Positions 1-5,074 of a stretch of DNA of 6,130 nucleotides are shown here, one piece after another. Origin of the DNA: Bacilli bacterium (GTDB lineage Bacteria; Bacillota_I; Bacilli_A; ML615J-28; CAG-313); assembly GCA_900770645.1 (NCBI GenBank), contig CAAGKY010000002.1, positions 1 to 6,130 of the forward strand, read 5' to 3'. A program made the translations under genes and the position numbers. The notes beneath the pieces are model-generated. The model was not told the DNA's origin and did not search any database. It saw only the letters and a program-made list of their open reading frames with translations. Within the stretch, counting starts at the first letter, position 1; every line of letters starts with the position of its first letter.

Positions 1-28
1 ATTCAGTCCTAAATAAACTCTATAATTG

Positions 29-60
29 CCCGGTTTTCATATAGAAACCGGGATTTATTT
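29..60 (+). terminator. Rho-independent terminator-like hairpin of an upstream unit
   Basis: CCCGGTTT at 29-36 pairs perfectly with AAACCGGG at 45-52 around an 8-base loop, and is followed by ATTTATTT. It is the most GC-rich hairpin in the window and probably ends a gene lying to the left. The T tract is interrupted by A, so termination may be incomplete, which would fit a second terminator about 70 bases further on. On the minus strand no T run follows the stem. Confidence 0.7.
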
Positions 61-124
61 GTAGTGTTAACAAAAATGACGCGTATACAGTCAAGTACTT
101 CGCAGATCCACCAATAGTACACAC
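53..124. other. Spacer between two terminators, no gene recognised
   Basis: This stretch is clearly less AT-rich than the DNA on either side, especially 79-125. It contains a small hairpin (GTACT 95-99 with AGTAC 116-120), and GTAGTGT at 61-67 can pair with ACACGCTAC at 123-129 with one G-T pair. That outer pairing would use bases that also form the downstream terminator (125-150). A 14-codon frame (76-117) has no ribosome site. It could be the 3' part of a transcript from outside the window or a small structured RNA. I do not recognise a family. Confidence 0.3.
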
Positions 125-160
125 GCTACTTTATTGAAAAATGAAGTGGCTTTTTTATTT
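125..160 (+). terminator. Strong rho-independent terminator
   Basis: GCTACTTTA (125-133) pairs with TGAAGTGGC (142-150), nine pairs with two G-T wobbles, around an 8-base A-rich loop. TTTTTTATTT (151-160) follows directly. This is a classic plus-strand terminator. No gene is visible between it and the hairpin at 29-52, so it either backs up that terminator or ends a short non-coding transcript. Confidence 0.8.
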
Positions 161-203
161 TGTAATAAATTTTTGATGTTACACCTTTATACGTATCTCG
201 AAT

Positions 204-236
204 TAAAAATATTAATTATATTATTTAATATTTTTA
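204..236. repeat. AT-only perfect inverted repeat upstream of a promoter
   Basis: TAAAAATATTAA (204-215) is the exact reverse complement of TTAATATTTTTA (225-236), with a 9-base centre. It ends immediately before the proposed -35 box at 237. It may be an upstream A/T-tract (UP-element-like) or a protein site. An inverted repeat made only of A and T is not rare in DNA of this composition, so a function is only a guess. Confidence 0.45.
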
Positions 237-264
237 TTGTATAAAATACTATTTTTTATATAAT
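237..264 (+). promoter_or_regulatory. Probable sigma-A-type promoter of the small membrane-protein gene
   Basis: TTGTAT (237-242) and a perfect TATAAT (259-264) are separated by 16 bases. This gives a start near 270-272 and a leader of about 40 bases to the ATG at 312. It is the only promoter-like pair between the terminator at 125-150 and the gene, so the gene looks independently transcribed. Chance TATAAT matches are common in this AT-rich stretch. Confidence 0.5.
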
Positions 265-299
265 TTAATTATAACATAAAAGGTACAATCATGTATATT

Positions 300-304
300 A
301 GGAG
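300..304 (+). promoter_or_regulatory. Ribosome binding site that sets the start at 312
   Basis: AGGAG lies 7 bases before the ATG at 312. An in-frame ATG at 291 has only AAAGG (279-283 region) before it. The better site favours 312, which also places the hydrophobic segment directly after a short basic N-terminus. Confidence 0.65.
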
Positions 305-311
305 AAAGATA

Positions 312-557
312 ATGGGAAAAACAAATAAAAAAGATATCTTATTAATTATGGTTGGAATATGTGCGTTTATAATAGTTATTACGGTTTTTGTTGATTTTAT
401 TAGAGTAAATAATAAAGTATCAAAAATTAGAGAACAAATGAATGAAGTCTGTGAAAAATATTTGTCTTGTCCTGATAATATTCAAGAAGCGCATGAAGAA
501 AAAATTTTTACCTTTAGATATTGTAAAAATCAAAGAACAACATGGATTGTCTTTTGA
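312..557 (+). CDS. N-terminal fragment: small single-pass membrane protein
   Basis: Read as it stands, this is an 81-residue product: MGKTNKKD, then a strongly hydrophobic stretch (residues 9-30), then a hydrophilic part including VSKIREQMNEVCEKY. The last residues after EEK (about position 505 onward) look like out-of-frame translation, rich in R, W and polar residues with no pattern. This supports a truncated form of the longer protein rather than a finished small protein. An ATG at 291 would add seven residues. Function unknown. Confidence 0.45.
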   Translation: MGKTNKKDILLIMVGICAFIIVITVFVDFIRVNNKVSKIREQMNEVCEKYLSCPDNIQEAHEEKIFTFRYCKNQRTTWIVF

Positions 558-783
558 TTTTGTTAGCTATTGTGAAAAAGATGCAGAAGAAGCAGTTAGA
601 AGAATTGTTGAAATGGATGAATATTATATTTTTACCGGATATATGTCAATTGTAGATGCTATATCTAAATATTATATTTTTGATGTAGATGGTACTCTAT
701 TCTACATTCATACCGTCGATATTAAAGATAGTCCTCTTCAACAGTTATCAATGTATGAGATTATAAAAGAAGATATAAAATAA
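442..783 (+). CDS. C-terminal fragment of the same unrecognised protein
   Basis: The open frame begins at ATG 442, directly after a stop, without a ribosome site, so independent translation is doubtful. Its first 24 codons overlap the other frame and are lysine-rich and unconvincing. From about 511 (LDIVKIKEQHGLSFDF) to the end (MYEIIKEDIK) the sequence is a normal soluble-domain composition. A terminator lies 20 bases after the stop. Most likely this is the displaced C-terminal half of the gene beginning at 312. No family recognised. Confidence 0.4.
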   Translation: MKSVKNICLVLIIFKKRMKKKFLPLDIVKIKEQHGLSFDFVSYCEKDAEEAVRRIVEMDEYYIFTGYMSIVDAISKYYIFDVDGTLFYIHTVDIKDSPLQQLSMYEIIKEDIK

Positions 784-802
784 CAAAAAAAGACAAAATA
801 TT

Positions 803-840
803 AATCGAACTATTTAAAAAGTTCGGTTTTTATTTATTCT
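803..840 (+). terminator. Terminator of the small membrane-protein gene
   Basis: AATCGAACT (803-811) pairs with AGTTCGGTT (820-828), nine pairs with one T-G wobble, around loop 812-819. It is followed by a T-rich tract (TTTTATTTATT). It begins 20 bases after the stop at 783 and isolates that gene from the transporter cluster. The T tract continues into the -35 box of the next promoter. Confidence 0.8.
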
Positions 841-844
841 TTTT

Positions 845-873
845 TTGCAAAAGAAAAATAAATGTGATATAAT
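845..873 (+). promoter_or_regulatory. Strong extended -10 promoter of the lipoprotein gene
   Basis: TTGCAA (845-850), a 17-base spacer and a perfect TATAAT (868-873) preceded by TG at 865-866 make an extended -10 promoter. Transcription should begin near 880. The leader to the ATG at 928 is then only about 48 bases, too short for a purine riboswitch or most other riboswitches. This is the best promoter in the window, as expected for an abundant binding protein. Confidence 0.85.
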
Positions 874-895
874 GAAAGCGTGTTCAAAGAGCATT

Positions 896-909
896 TGAAT
901 ATATATTCA
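896..909. repeat. Perfect 14-base palindrome in the lipoprotein leader
   Basis: TGAATATATATTCA is its own reverse complement. It lies about 16-30 bases after the predicted transcription start and ends two bases before the AGGAGG ribosome site. Its left arm can alternatively pair with TTCAAA (883-888) through TTTGAA (894-899). It could be an operator for a dimeric repressor or a small mRNA hairpin. The regulator is unknown, and short AT palindromes also arise by chance. Confidence 0.45.
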
Positions 910-911
910 TT

Positions 912-917
912 AGGAGG
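912..917 (+). promoter_or_regulatory. Consensus ribosome binding site that sets the start at 928
   Basis: AGGAGG, continued by AGA, stands 10 bases before ATG 928. The frame stays open upstream to a GTG at 880, but that codon coincides with the predicted transcription start and has no ribosome site. ATG 928 also puts the basic MKK residues directly before the signal-peptide core. Confidence 0.9.
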
Positions 918-927
918 AGAAAATATA

Positions 928-2043
928 ATGAAAAAAGTATTTTTGTTTTTGTTCGCTGCTGTTTTATTATTCGGTCTAGCTGCATGTGGTGGATCTGAAG
1001 GTAACAAAGGTGGTTATGATTATGATGCAATTCCTGATACAATGGAAGCTGATTCTTATGAAATTGCGTTTGTAACAGATATTGGTCAATTAAAAGATAA
1101 ATCTTTCAACCAAGGAACTTGGGAAGGATTAAAGAGATTTGCTCATGAAAACAATAAATCTTATAAATATTATCAACCTGCAAATGCTAATAACGCAACA
1201 GATGATGATAGATATAATGCGATGAAAGCTGCTGTTGATGGTGGAGCGAAAATCGTTGTTTGTGCTGGATTCATGCAATTTACAGCATTAGACAAGATCG
1301 CTAAAGAAAGCCCTGAAGTTAAATTCGTATTCGTTGATGGATGGAACTTTGGTTTAGAAAACGTTACAGCCATTATTTTCCAAGAAGAACAAGCTGGATA
1401 TTTAGCTGGTTATGCTGCTGTTAAAGAAGGTTATACTAAACTTGGATTCTCTGGTGGTGGAGGAGGAACTAACCCTGCTTGCCAAAGATTCGGTTATGGT
1501 TATATTCAAGGTGCTAATGATGCCGCTAAAGAAGCAGGTATCACTGTTGATATGAAATATAGCTGGTTACATGGTTCTACATTCTCAGCTTCTGCAGAAT
1601 TACAAACTATGCTTGAAGGTTGGTATTCTACAGGTACTCAAATCGTGTTCTCATGTGGTGGTTCTATGTGTACAAGTGCATTCGCCGCTGCATCTGCTAA
1701 TAATGGTAAAGTTATTGGTGTAGACGTTGACCAAGCTAATGATAGCCCAACTGTTATCACTTCTGCAATGAAGGGATTAAGAGAAGGTACTATTTATGCA
1801 TTAGAAAAATTCTATGCAGGTAATTGGTCTGAAATTGCTGATAAATCTGCTAACTTAGGTGTTAATGATGCTGCTGTTGGATTACCAACTGAAGAAGCAT
1901 CATGGAGATTCTCTAAATTTACAGTTGAAGAATATGAAGCATTATTCGCTAAATTAAAAGATGGTTCAATTAAAGTTGATGCTACTGTTGAAGGTGCTGA
2001 AGAAAAAACTTACAGCAATGTAACTTTAGATTGGGTTAAATAA
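928..2043 (+). CDS. nupN: BMP/PnrA-family nucleoside-binding lipoprotein
   Basis: A 371-residue substrate-binding protein of an ABC importer, anchored on the outer face of the membrane. The N-terminus is a lipoprotein signal: MKK, hydrophobic core, lipobox LAAC with lipidated Cys20, then a Gly/Asn-rich linker. The mature protein has the type I (BMP family) layout: IAFVTDIG (residues 46-53), KDKSFNQGTWEGL (56-68), a variable-site segment (TDDDRYNAMKAAVDGGAKIVV, 91-111), FVFVDG (133-138), QEEQAGYLAGYAA (152-164), FGYGYIQGAND (188-198) and GVDVDQ (264-269). In this family (Treponema PnrA, B. subtilis NupN, streptococcal BmpA/RnsB) the aromatic, Asn and Asp residues of these motifs bind purine or pyrimidine nucleosides; substrate choice here is inferred. 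Odd points are a five-glycine run (176-180) and four cysteines in the mature domain (112, 185, 243, 248). The ATPase and permeases follow after a terminator. Start chosen from AGGAGG at 912. Exact orthology to NupN is not proven, so the symbol is by family. Confidence 0.93.
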   Translation: MKKVFLFLFAAVLLFGLAACGGSEGNKGGYDYDAIPDTMEADSYEIAFVTDIGQLKDKSFNQGTWEGLKRFAHENNKSYKYYQPANANNATDDDRYNAMKAAVDGGAKIVVCAGFMQFTALDKIAKESPEVKFVFVDGWNFGLENVTAIIFQEEQAGYLAGYAAVKEGYTKLGFSGGGGGTNPACQRFGYGYIQGANDAAKEAGITVDMKYSWLHGSTFSASAELQTMLEGWYSTGTQIVFSCGGSMCTSAFAAASANNGKVIGVDVDQANDSPTVITSAMKGLREGTIYALEKFYAGNWSEIADKSANLGVNDAAVGLPTEEASWRFSKFTVEEYEALFAKLKDGSIKVDATVEGAEEKTYSNVTLDWVK

Positions 2044-2056
2044 TTAAATTTTATAA

Positions 2057-2100
2057 AAAAATCTAGCTACTTTTTAAGTAGTTAGATTTTTCTTTTTATT
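2057..2100 (+). terminator. Strong terminator between lipoprotein and ATPase genes
   Basis: A stem of up to 16 pairs (2057-2072 with 2076-2091, one G-T wobble at 2066/2082) closes a TTT loop. The T-rich tract TTTTTCTTTTT overlaps its 3' arm. It starts 14 bases after the lipoprotein stop. It should end most transcripts, leaving a short abundant lipoprotein mRNA and lower read-through into the transporter genes. The left flank is A-rich, so it could also act on the minus strand, but no minus-strand gene is present. Confidence 0.88.
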
Positions 2101-2104
2101 ATTT

Positions 2105-2134
2105 TTCCTAAAATTTCTCTTTTTATAGTATAAT
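2105..2134 (+). promoter_or_regulatory. Probable second promoter for ATPase and permeases
   Basis: A perfect TATAAT (2129-2134) lies just beyond the terminator. The best -35 is TTCCTA (2105-2110, 18-base spacer), which matches TTGACA at only three positions, and no TG extends the -10. The start would be near 2141, with a leader of about 26 bases. It looks weaker than the promoter at 845-873, fitting the lower amount of transporter needed relative to binding protein. Confidence 0.5.
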
Positions 2135-2166
2135 ATAGATATAAAACCAAAAATGGCGGTGAAAAT

Positions 2167-3702
2167 ATGAATAATTATGCGATTGAAATGTTAAATATTA
2201 GAAAAGAGTTTGGTAGTCTTGTAGCTAATGACGATATTACCCTTCAACTAAAAAAAGGCGAAATTCACGCTCTTTTAGGGGAAAATGGAGCTGGCAAGTC
2301 AACTTTAATGAGTATCTTATTTGGTCTTTATAAACCAGAAGAGGGAATCATAAAAAAAGACGGAGAAGTTATTAATATAACAGGGCCAAACGATGCGACT
2401 AAATATAAAATTGGGATGGTTCATCAACATTTTAAATTAGTTGAAGTTTTCTCAGTAATGGATAATATCATTTTAGGAGCTGAAACAACAAAATTTGGTT
2501 TCTTAAAAAAGAAAGAAGCGAGGGCTAAAGTAGAAAAGTTATCTAAAGAATATGGATTAAATGTTGATTTAGATGCTTTAGTTGAAAACATAACGGTTGG
2601 TATGCAACAAAGGGTTGAAATATTAAAAATGCTTTATCGTGATAATGACATTTTAATATTTGATGAACCGACTGCCGTACTTACTCCTCAAGAAATTGAA
2701 GAACTTTTAAAGATAATGAAAAACCTAGCTAGTCGTGGTAAATCAATTTTATTTATCACTCACAAGATTAATGAAATATTAGCGGTTGCTGATCGTTGTA
2801 CTGTTTTAAGAAAAGGTAAATATATTGGAACTGTTGATATTGCGAATGCCACAAAAGAAGAATTATCAGAAATGATGGTTGGTAGAAAAGTAGAGTTTGT
2901 GGTAGACAAAAAAGAAAGAGTTCCTGGAGAAGTTGTTTTAGATGTTAAAAATCTAATTGTTGAATCTAGTAAAAAAGGTAAAAATAGTGTTAACAATGTG
3001 TCTTTTAATGTAAGAGAAGGAGAAATTGTTTGTATTGCCGGTATTGATGGAAATGGACAAAGTGAATTAATATATAGCATAACAGGACTAGAGAAAATAA
3101 AATCGGGGACAGTTTCATTTAAAGGTGTAGATATAACAAATGCAAGTATTAATAAAAAGAATAAATTAGGACTTGCACATATTCCAGAAGATAGACATAA
3201 ACATGGGCTTGTTTTAGACTTTACTTTAGAAAATAATATGGTTTTAAAGAAGTTTAATGAAGAAAGATTCCAAAAATATGGATTTATCAAAACTGATGAA
3301 GTTAGAGAGTATTCGGATGAATTAATTGAAAAGTTTGATGTTCGTACTAGTGCTGGATCAGTGACTGTAGCTCGTACAATGTCTGGTGGAAATCAACAAA
3401 AAGCAATTATTGCTAGAGAAATTGACAGTAATCCAGAAGTATTAATTGCGGTTCAACCAACACGGGGACTTGATGTTGGAGCTATTGAATATATTCATAA
3501 GCAAATAGTGGCCGAACGTGATAAAGGAAAAGCGGTATTACTAGTATCATTTGAACTTGATGAAGTAATGAATTTAAGTGATAGAATTCTAGTTATGTAT
3601 GAAGGAGAAATAGTAGGAGAATTAGAGCCTAAGACAACAACAATAAATGATTTAGGGTTATATATGGCTGGAAGTAAAAAAGATAATAAGGAGGTAGCAT
3701 AG
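2167..3702 (+). CDS. nupO: Nucleoside ABC importer ATPase, two fused nucleotide-binding domains
   Basis: A 511-residue cytoplasmic ATPase of the RbsA/MglA-like type used with BMP lipoproteins (B. subtilis NupO/YufO, streptococcal NupA). Domain 1 (about 5-240) is complete: Walker A GENGAGKST (38-46), Q-loop Gln87, signature TVGMQQ (143-148), Walker B ILIFDEP (162-168), switch His199. Domain 2 (about 255-500) has an intact signature MSGGNQQK (405-412), but its Walker A reads GIDGNGQSE (292-300) with Gln298 in place of Lys, the Walker B region reads LIAVQPTRGLD (426-436) without the Asp-Glu pair, and Phe462 stands where the switch His would be. Degenerate second sites are known in this family, so only one composite site probably hydrolyses ATP well. 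ATG 2167 follows GGCGGTGA (2155-2162), a good ribosome site. The stop lies one base before the first permease start, so translation is likely coupled. The length is normal for the family. Confidence 0.94.
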   Translation: MNNYAIEMLNIRKEFGSLVANDDITLQLKKGEIHALLGENGAGKSTLMSILFGLYKPEEGIIKKDGEVINITGPNDATKYKIGMVHQHFKLVEVFSVMDNIILGAETTKFGFLKKKEARAKVEKLSKEYGLNVDLDALVENITVGMQQRVEILKMLYRDNDILIFDEPTAVLTPQEIEELLKIMKNLASRGKSILFITHKINEILAVADRCTVLRKGKYIGTVDIANATKEELSEMMVGRKVEFVVDKKERVPGEVVLDVKNLIVESSKKGKNSVNNVSFNVREGEIVCIAGIDGNGQSELIYSITGLEKIKSGTVSFKGVDITNASINKKNKLGLAHIPEDRHKHGLVLDFTLENNMVLKKFNEERFQKYGFIKTDEVREYSDELIEKFDVRTSAGSVTVARTMSGGNQQKAIIAREIDSNPEVLIAVQPTRGLDVGAIEYIHKQIVAERDKGKAVLLVSFELDEVMNLSDRILVMYEGEIVGELEPKTTTINDLGLYMAGSKKDNKEVA

Positions 3703-3703
3703 T

Positions 3704-5074
3704 ATGGTTGGTTGGTTATGGTTTTTAATCATATTCGTATTAATTGCGGGATTCGCAACATATGTTGTTTTATCTTCTAAAAAAGCAATTGACAATAATG
3801 AGACTACTAGGCTTATGGAATTATGGAAAAAAGATTCGGTTAAATCAATTGCTTCGTCACTTATTTCTATAGTTTTCGGATTAGTTATTGGTTGTATTCT
3901 TTTAATAATTATTACATTATTCCCAACTAAGGGTACGATTTTATCATTTGGAACTGCGATAGATGGAATTCAATTGATATTTGCGGGAATCTTTAATGTT
4001 GGTAAAAATGCAAATGGTGATTTATTATTTGGATTTAATAGTGTTAATTTTGGAGATATGCTTTTTAGAGCAACACCGCTAATTTTAACGGGGGCTAGTG
4101 TTGCAGTAGCATTTAAAACAGGATTATTTAATATTGGTGCTCCGGGTCAATATTTAGTTAGTACAGCAACAACCCTAATTTTAGCTTTATCAATTCCGAC
4201 AAGTGCTGTTGCTCCAATATTTGTTTGGATAATTGCCTTCTTAGGAGGAATCCTAGCTGGTGCTTTATGGGGATCAGTTCCTGGAATATTTAAAGCTTTT
4301 TTAAATGTTAACGAAGTTATTACTTGTATTATGATGAACTGGATAGCAGCTAATGTGGTTACAATGTTGTTTGATAAAACAACTGGTCCATTTAAATTTT
4401 TACTTGATCCAAGTGGAACTAAAAACTGGGCATATGTATTTAAAACTACTCACAATAATGTTGCAACATCAAAAATGGGATTAGATTTCATTTTTGAAGG
4501 ATCACAAGTTAACGGCGGTATTATTATTGCGATTGTTCTAGCAATACTTGTATATATTATTTTAAATAAAACAACTTTTGGATATCAATTAAAAGCTTGT
4601 GGAAGCAATAAAAATGCGGCAAAATATGCAGGTATCAACGAAAAAACAAGTACTATTTATTCAATGGCAATTGCTGGTGGACTAGCGGGAGCTGGAGCGG
4701 CTTTATATTATTTATCAGGAAATACAGAATTTGCTTGGGAAACATATCAAAGCTTACCAGGAGTCGGATTTAATGGTATTCCAGTAGCATTGCTTGCATG
4801 TAATAATCCACTTGGAGTAATATTCTCAGCTTCCTTTATATCTCTTTTAGATGTAAACGGAATGCAGTTAAAATATATGACACCATATAATGAGTATATT
4901 ACAAGCATTATTACGGCAATAATCGTATACTTTAGTGCCTTTAGTTTGTTATTTAAACAAGTTTTAAATGGCAAAATAAAAATAAATTTTAAAGCCCTTT
5001 TCTCAAAAAATAATGAGAAAACAGTTGAAACAGCGGATAATAAAGAAAAAACAAAAGAGGAGGTAAAAGAATAA
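3704..5074 (+). CDS. nupP: Nucleoside ABC importer permease, NupP (YufP)-like
   Basis: A 456-residue integral membrane protein, one of the two unlike permeases of the importer. Family motifs visible are LFRATPLILTGASVAVAFK (120-138) followed by GLFNIGAPGQ (140-149), NEVITCIMMNWIA (203-215), the cytoplasmic segment KACGSNKNAAKYAGI (297-311), and GVGFNGIPVALLACNNPLG (353-371). About ten hydrophobic segments can be seen, including about 52-73, 150-167, 170-190, 203-223, 272-288, 316-337, 358-384 and 399-417. It is about 100 residues longer than typical NupP-like permeases (roughly 350). The excess is an additional N-terminal helix (about 4-23) with a polar linker, and a Lys/Glu-rich cytoplasmic tail (about 423-456). 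ATG 3704 has a perfect AAGGAGGT (3688-3695) 8 bases upstream, inside the ATPase gene. Its TAA overlaps the next ATG by one base. It pairs with the following permease. Confidence 0.92.
   Translation: MVGWLWFLIIFVLIAGFATYVVLSSKKAIDNNETTRLMELWKKDSVKSIASSLISIVFGLVIGCILLIIITLFPTKGTILSFGTAIDGIQLIFAGIFNVGKNANGDLLFGFNSVNFGDMLFRATPLILTGASVAVAFKTGLFNIGAPGQYLVSTATTLILALSIPTSAVAPIFVWIIAFLGGILAGALWGSVPGIFKAFLNVNEVITCIMMNWIAANVVTMLFDKTTGPFKFLLDPSGTKNWAYVFKTTHNNVATSKMGLDFIFEGSQVNGGIIIAIVLAILVYIILNKTTFGYQLKACGSNKNAAKYAGINEKTSTIYSMAIAGGLAGAGAALYYLSGNTEFAWETYQSLPGVGFNGIPVALLACNNPLGVIFSASFISLLDVNGMQLKYMTPYNEYITSIITAIIVYFSAFSLLFKQVLNGKIKINFKALFSKNNEKTVETADNKEKTKEEVKE

Larger units (their letters stand above)
312..783 (+). 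pseudogene. Frameshifted gene for an unrecognised membrane-anchored protein
   Basis: Two overlapping frames read as the halves of one protein. The first starts at ATG 312 (AGGAG 7 bases upstream) and gives a basic start, one membrane segment (about residues 9-30) and a hydrophilic part, then stops with TGA at 555-557. The second frame, offset by +1, runs to TAA at 781-783 and has no ribosome site of its own: its first ATG (442) directly follows a stop at 439-441. Protein-like sequence moves from one frame to the other around the A6T5 run at 499-509. Removing one base there gives 157 codons, a 156-residue protein with one N-terminal membrane helix and an acidic, aromatic-rich outer domain. I do not recognise the family. 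It is a single-gene unit between terminators and is visibly more AT-rich than the transporter genes. Alternatives are a sequencing error in the homopolymer, or transcriptional slippage that restores the frame. Confidence 0.65.

Noticed and set aside
21..26. TATAAT just before the first hairpin
   Set aside because: Its -35 region would lie outside the window, and transcription starting about 7 bases later would begin inside the hairpin stem. A chance match is likelier.
62..71. 10-base match (tagtgttaac) between 62-71 and 6114-6123, which might suggest flanking repeats of an inserted element
   Set aside because: The match is short and AT-rich, the second copy is part of a terminator stem, and no transposase or target-site pattern is present.
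101..112. Minus-strand GGTGGATCTGCG resembles the T-box motif GGTGGNACCGCG (10 of 12)
   Set aside because: No specifier stem or other T-box elements are visible in the AT-rich DNA that would precede it on that strand. No terminator with a T tract or gene follows on the minus strand within the window. A T-box search with left flank would settle it.
76..117. 14-codon reading frame between the first two terminators
   Set aside because: No ribosome site precedes it and a frame this short is expected by chance.
499..509. Programmed -1 ribosomal slippage at the A6T5 run
   Set aside because: The second half lies in the +1 frame, so a -1 shift would enter the wrong frame. A base insertion, sequencing error or RNA polymerase slippage fits better.
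555..557. TGA read as tryptophan (Mycoplasma code) to explain the split gene
   Set aside because: Reading through it meets TAG within three codons, and all tryptophans of the four transporter genes are TGG.
880..927. In-frame upstream GTG start extending the lipoprotein by 16 residues
   Set aside because: It coincides with the predicted transcription start, has no ribosome site, and would put polar residues before the signal peptide. ATG 928 has AGGAGG and begins MKK.
2760..3290. 176-residue open frame on the minus strand inside the ATPase gene
   Set aside because: It is antisense to strongly conserved ATPase motifs, has no ribosome site or promoter that I can see, and resembles no family. 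Shorter antisense or offset frames at 1173-1373, 4747-5094 and 5733-5933 were rejected on the same grounds.
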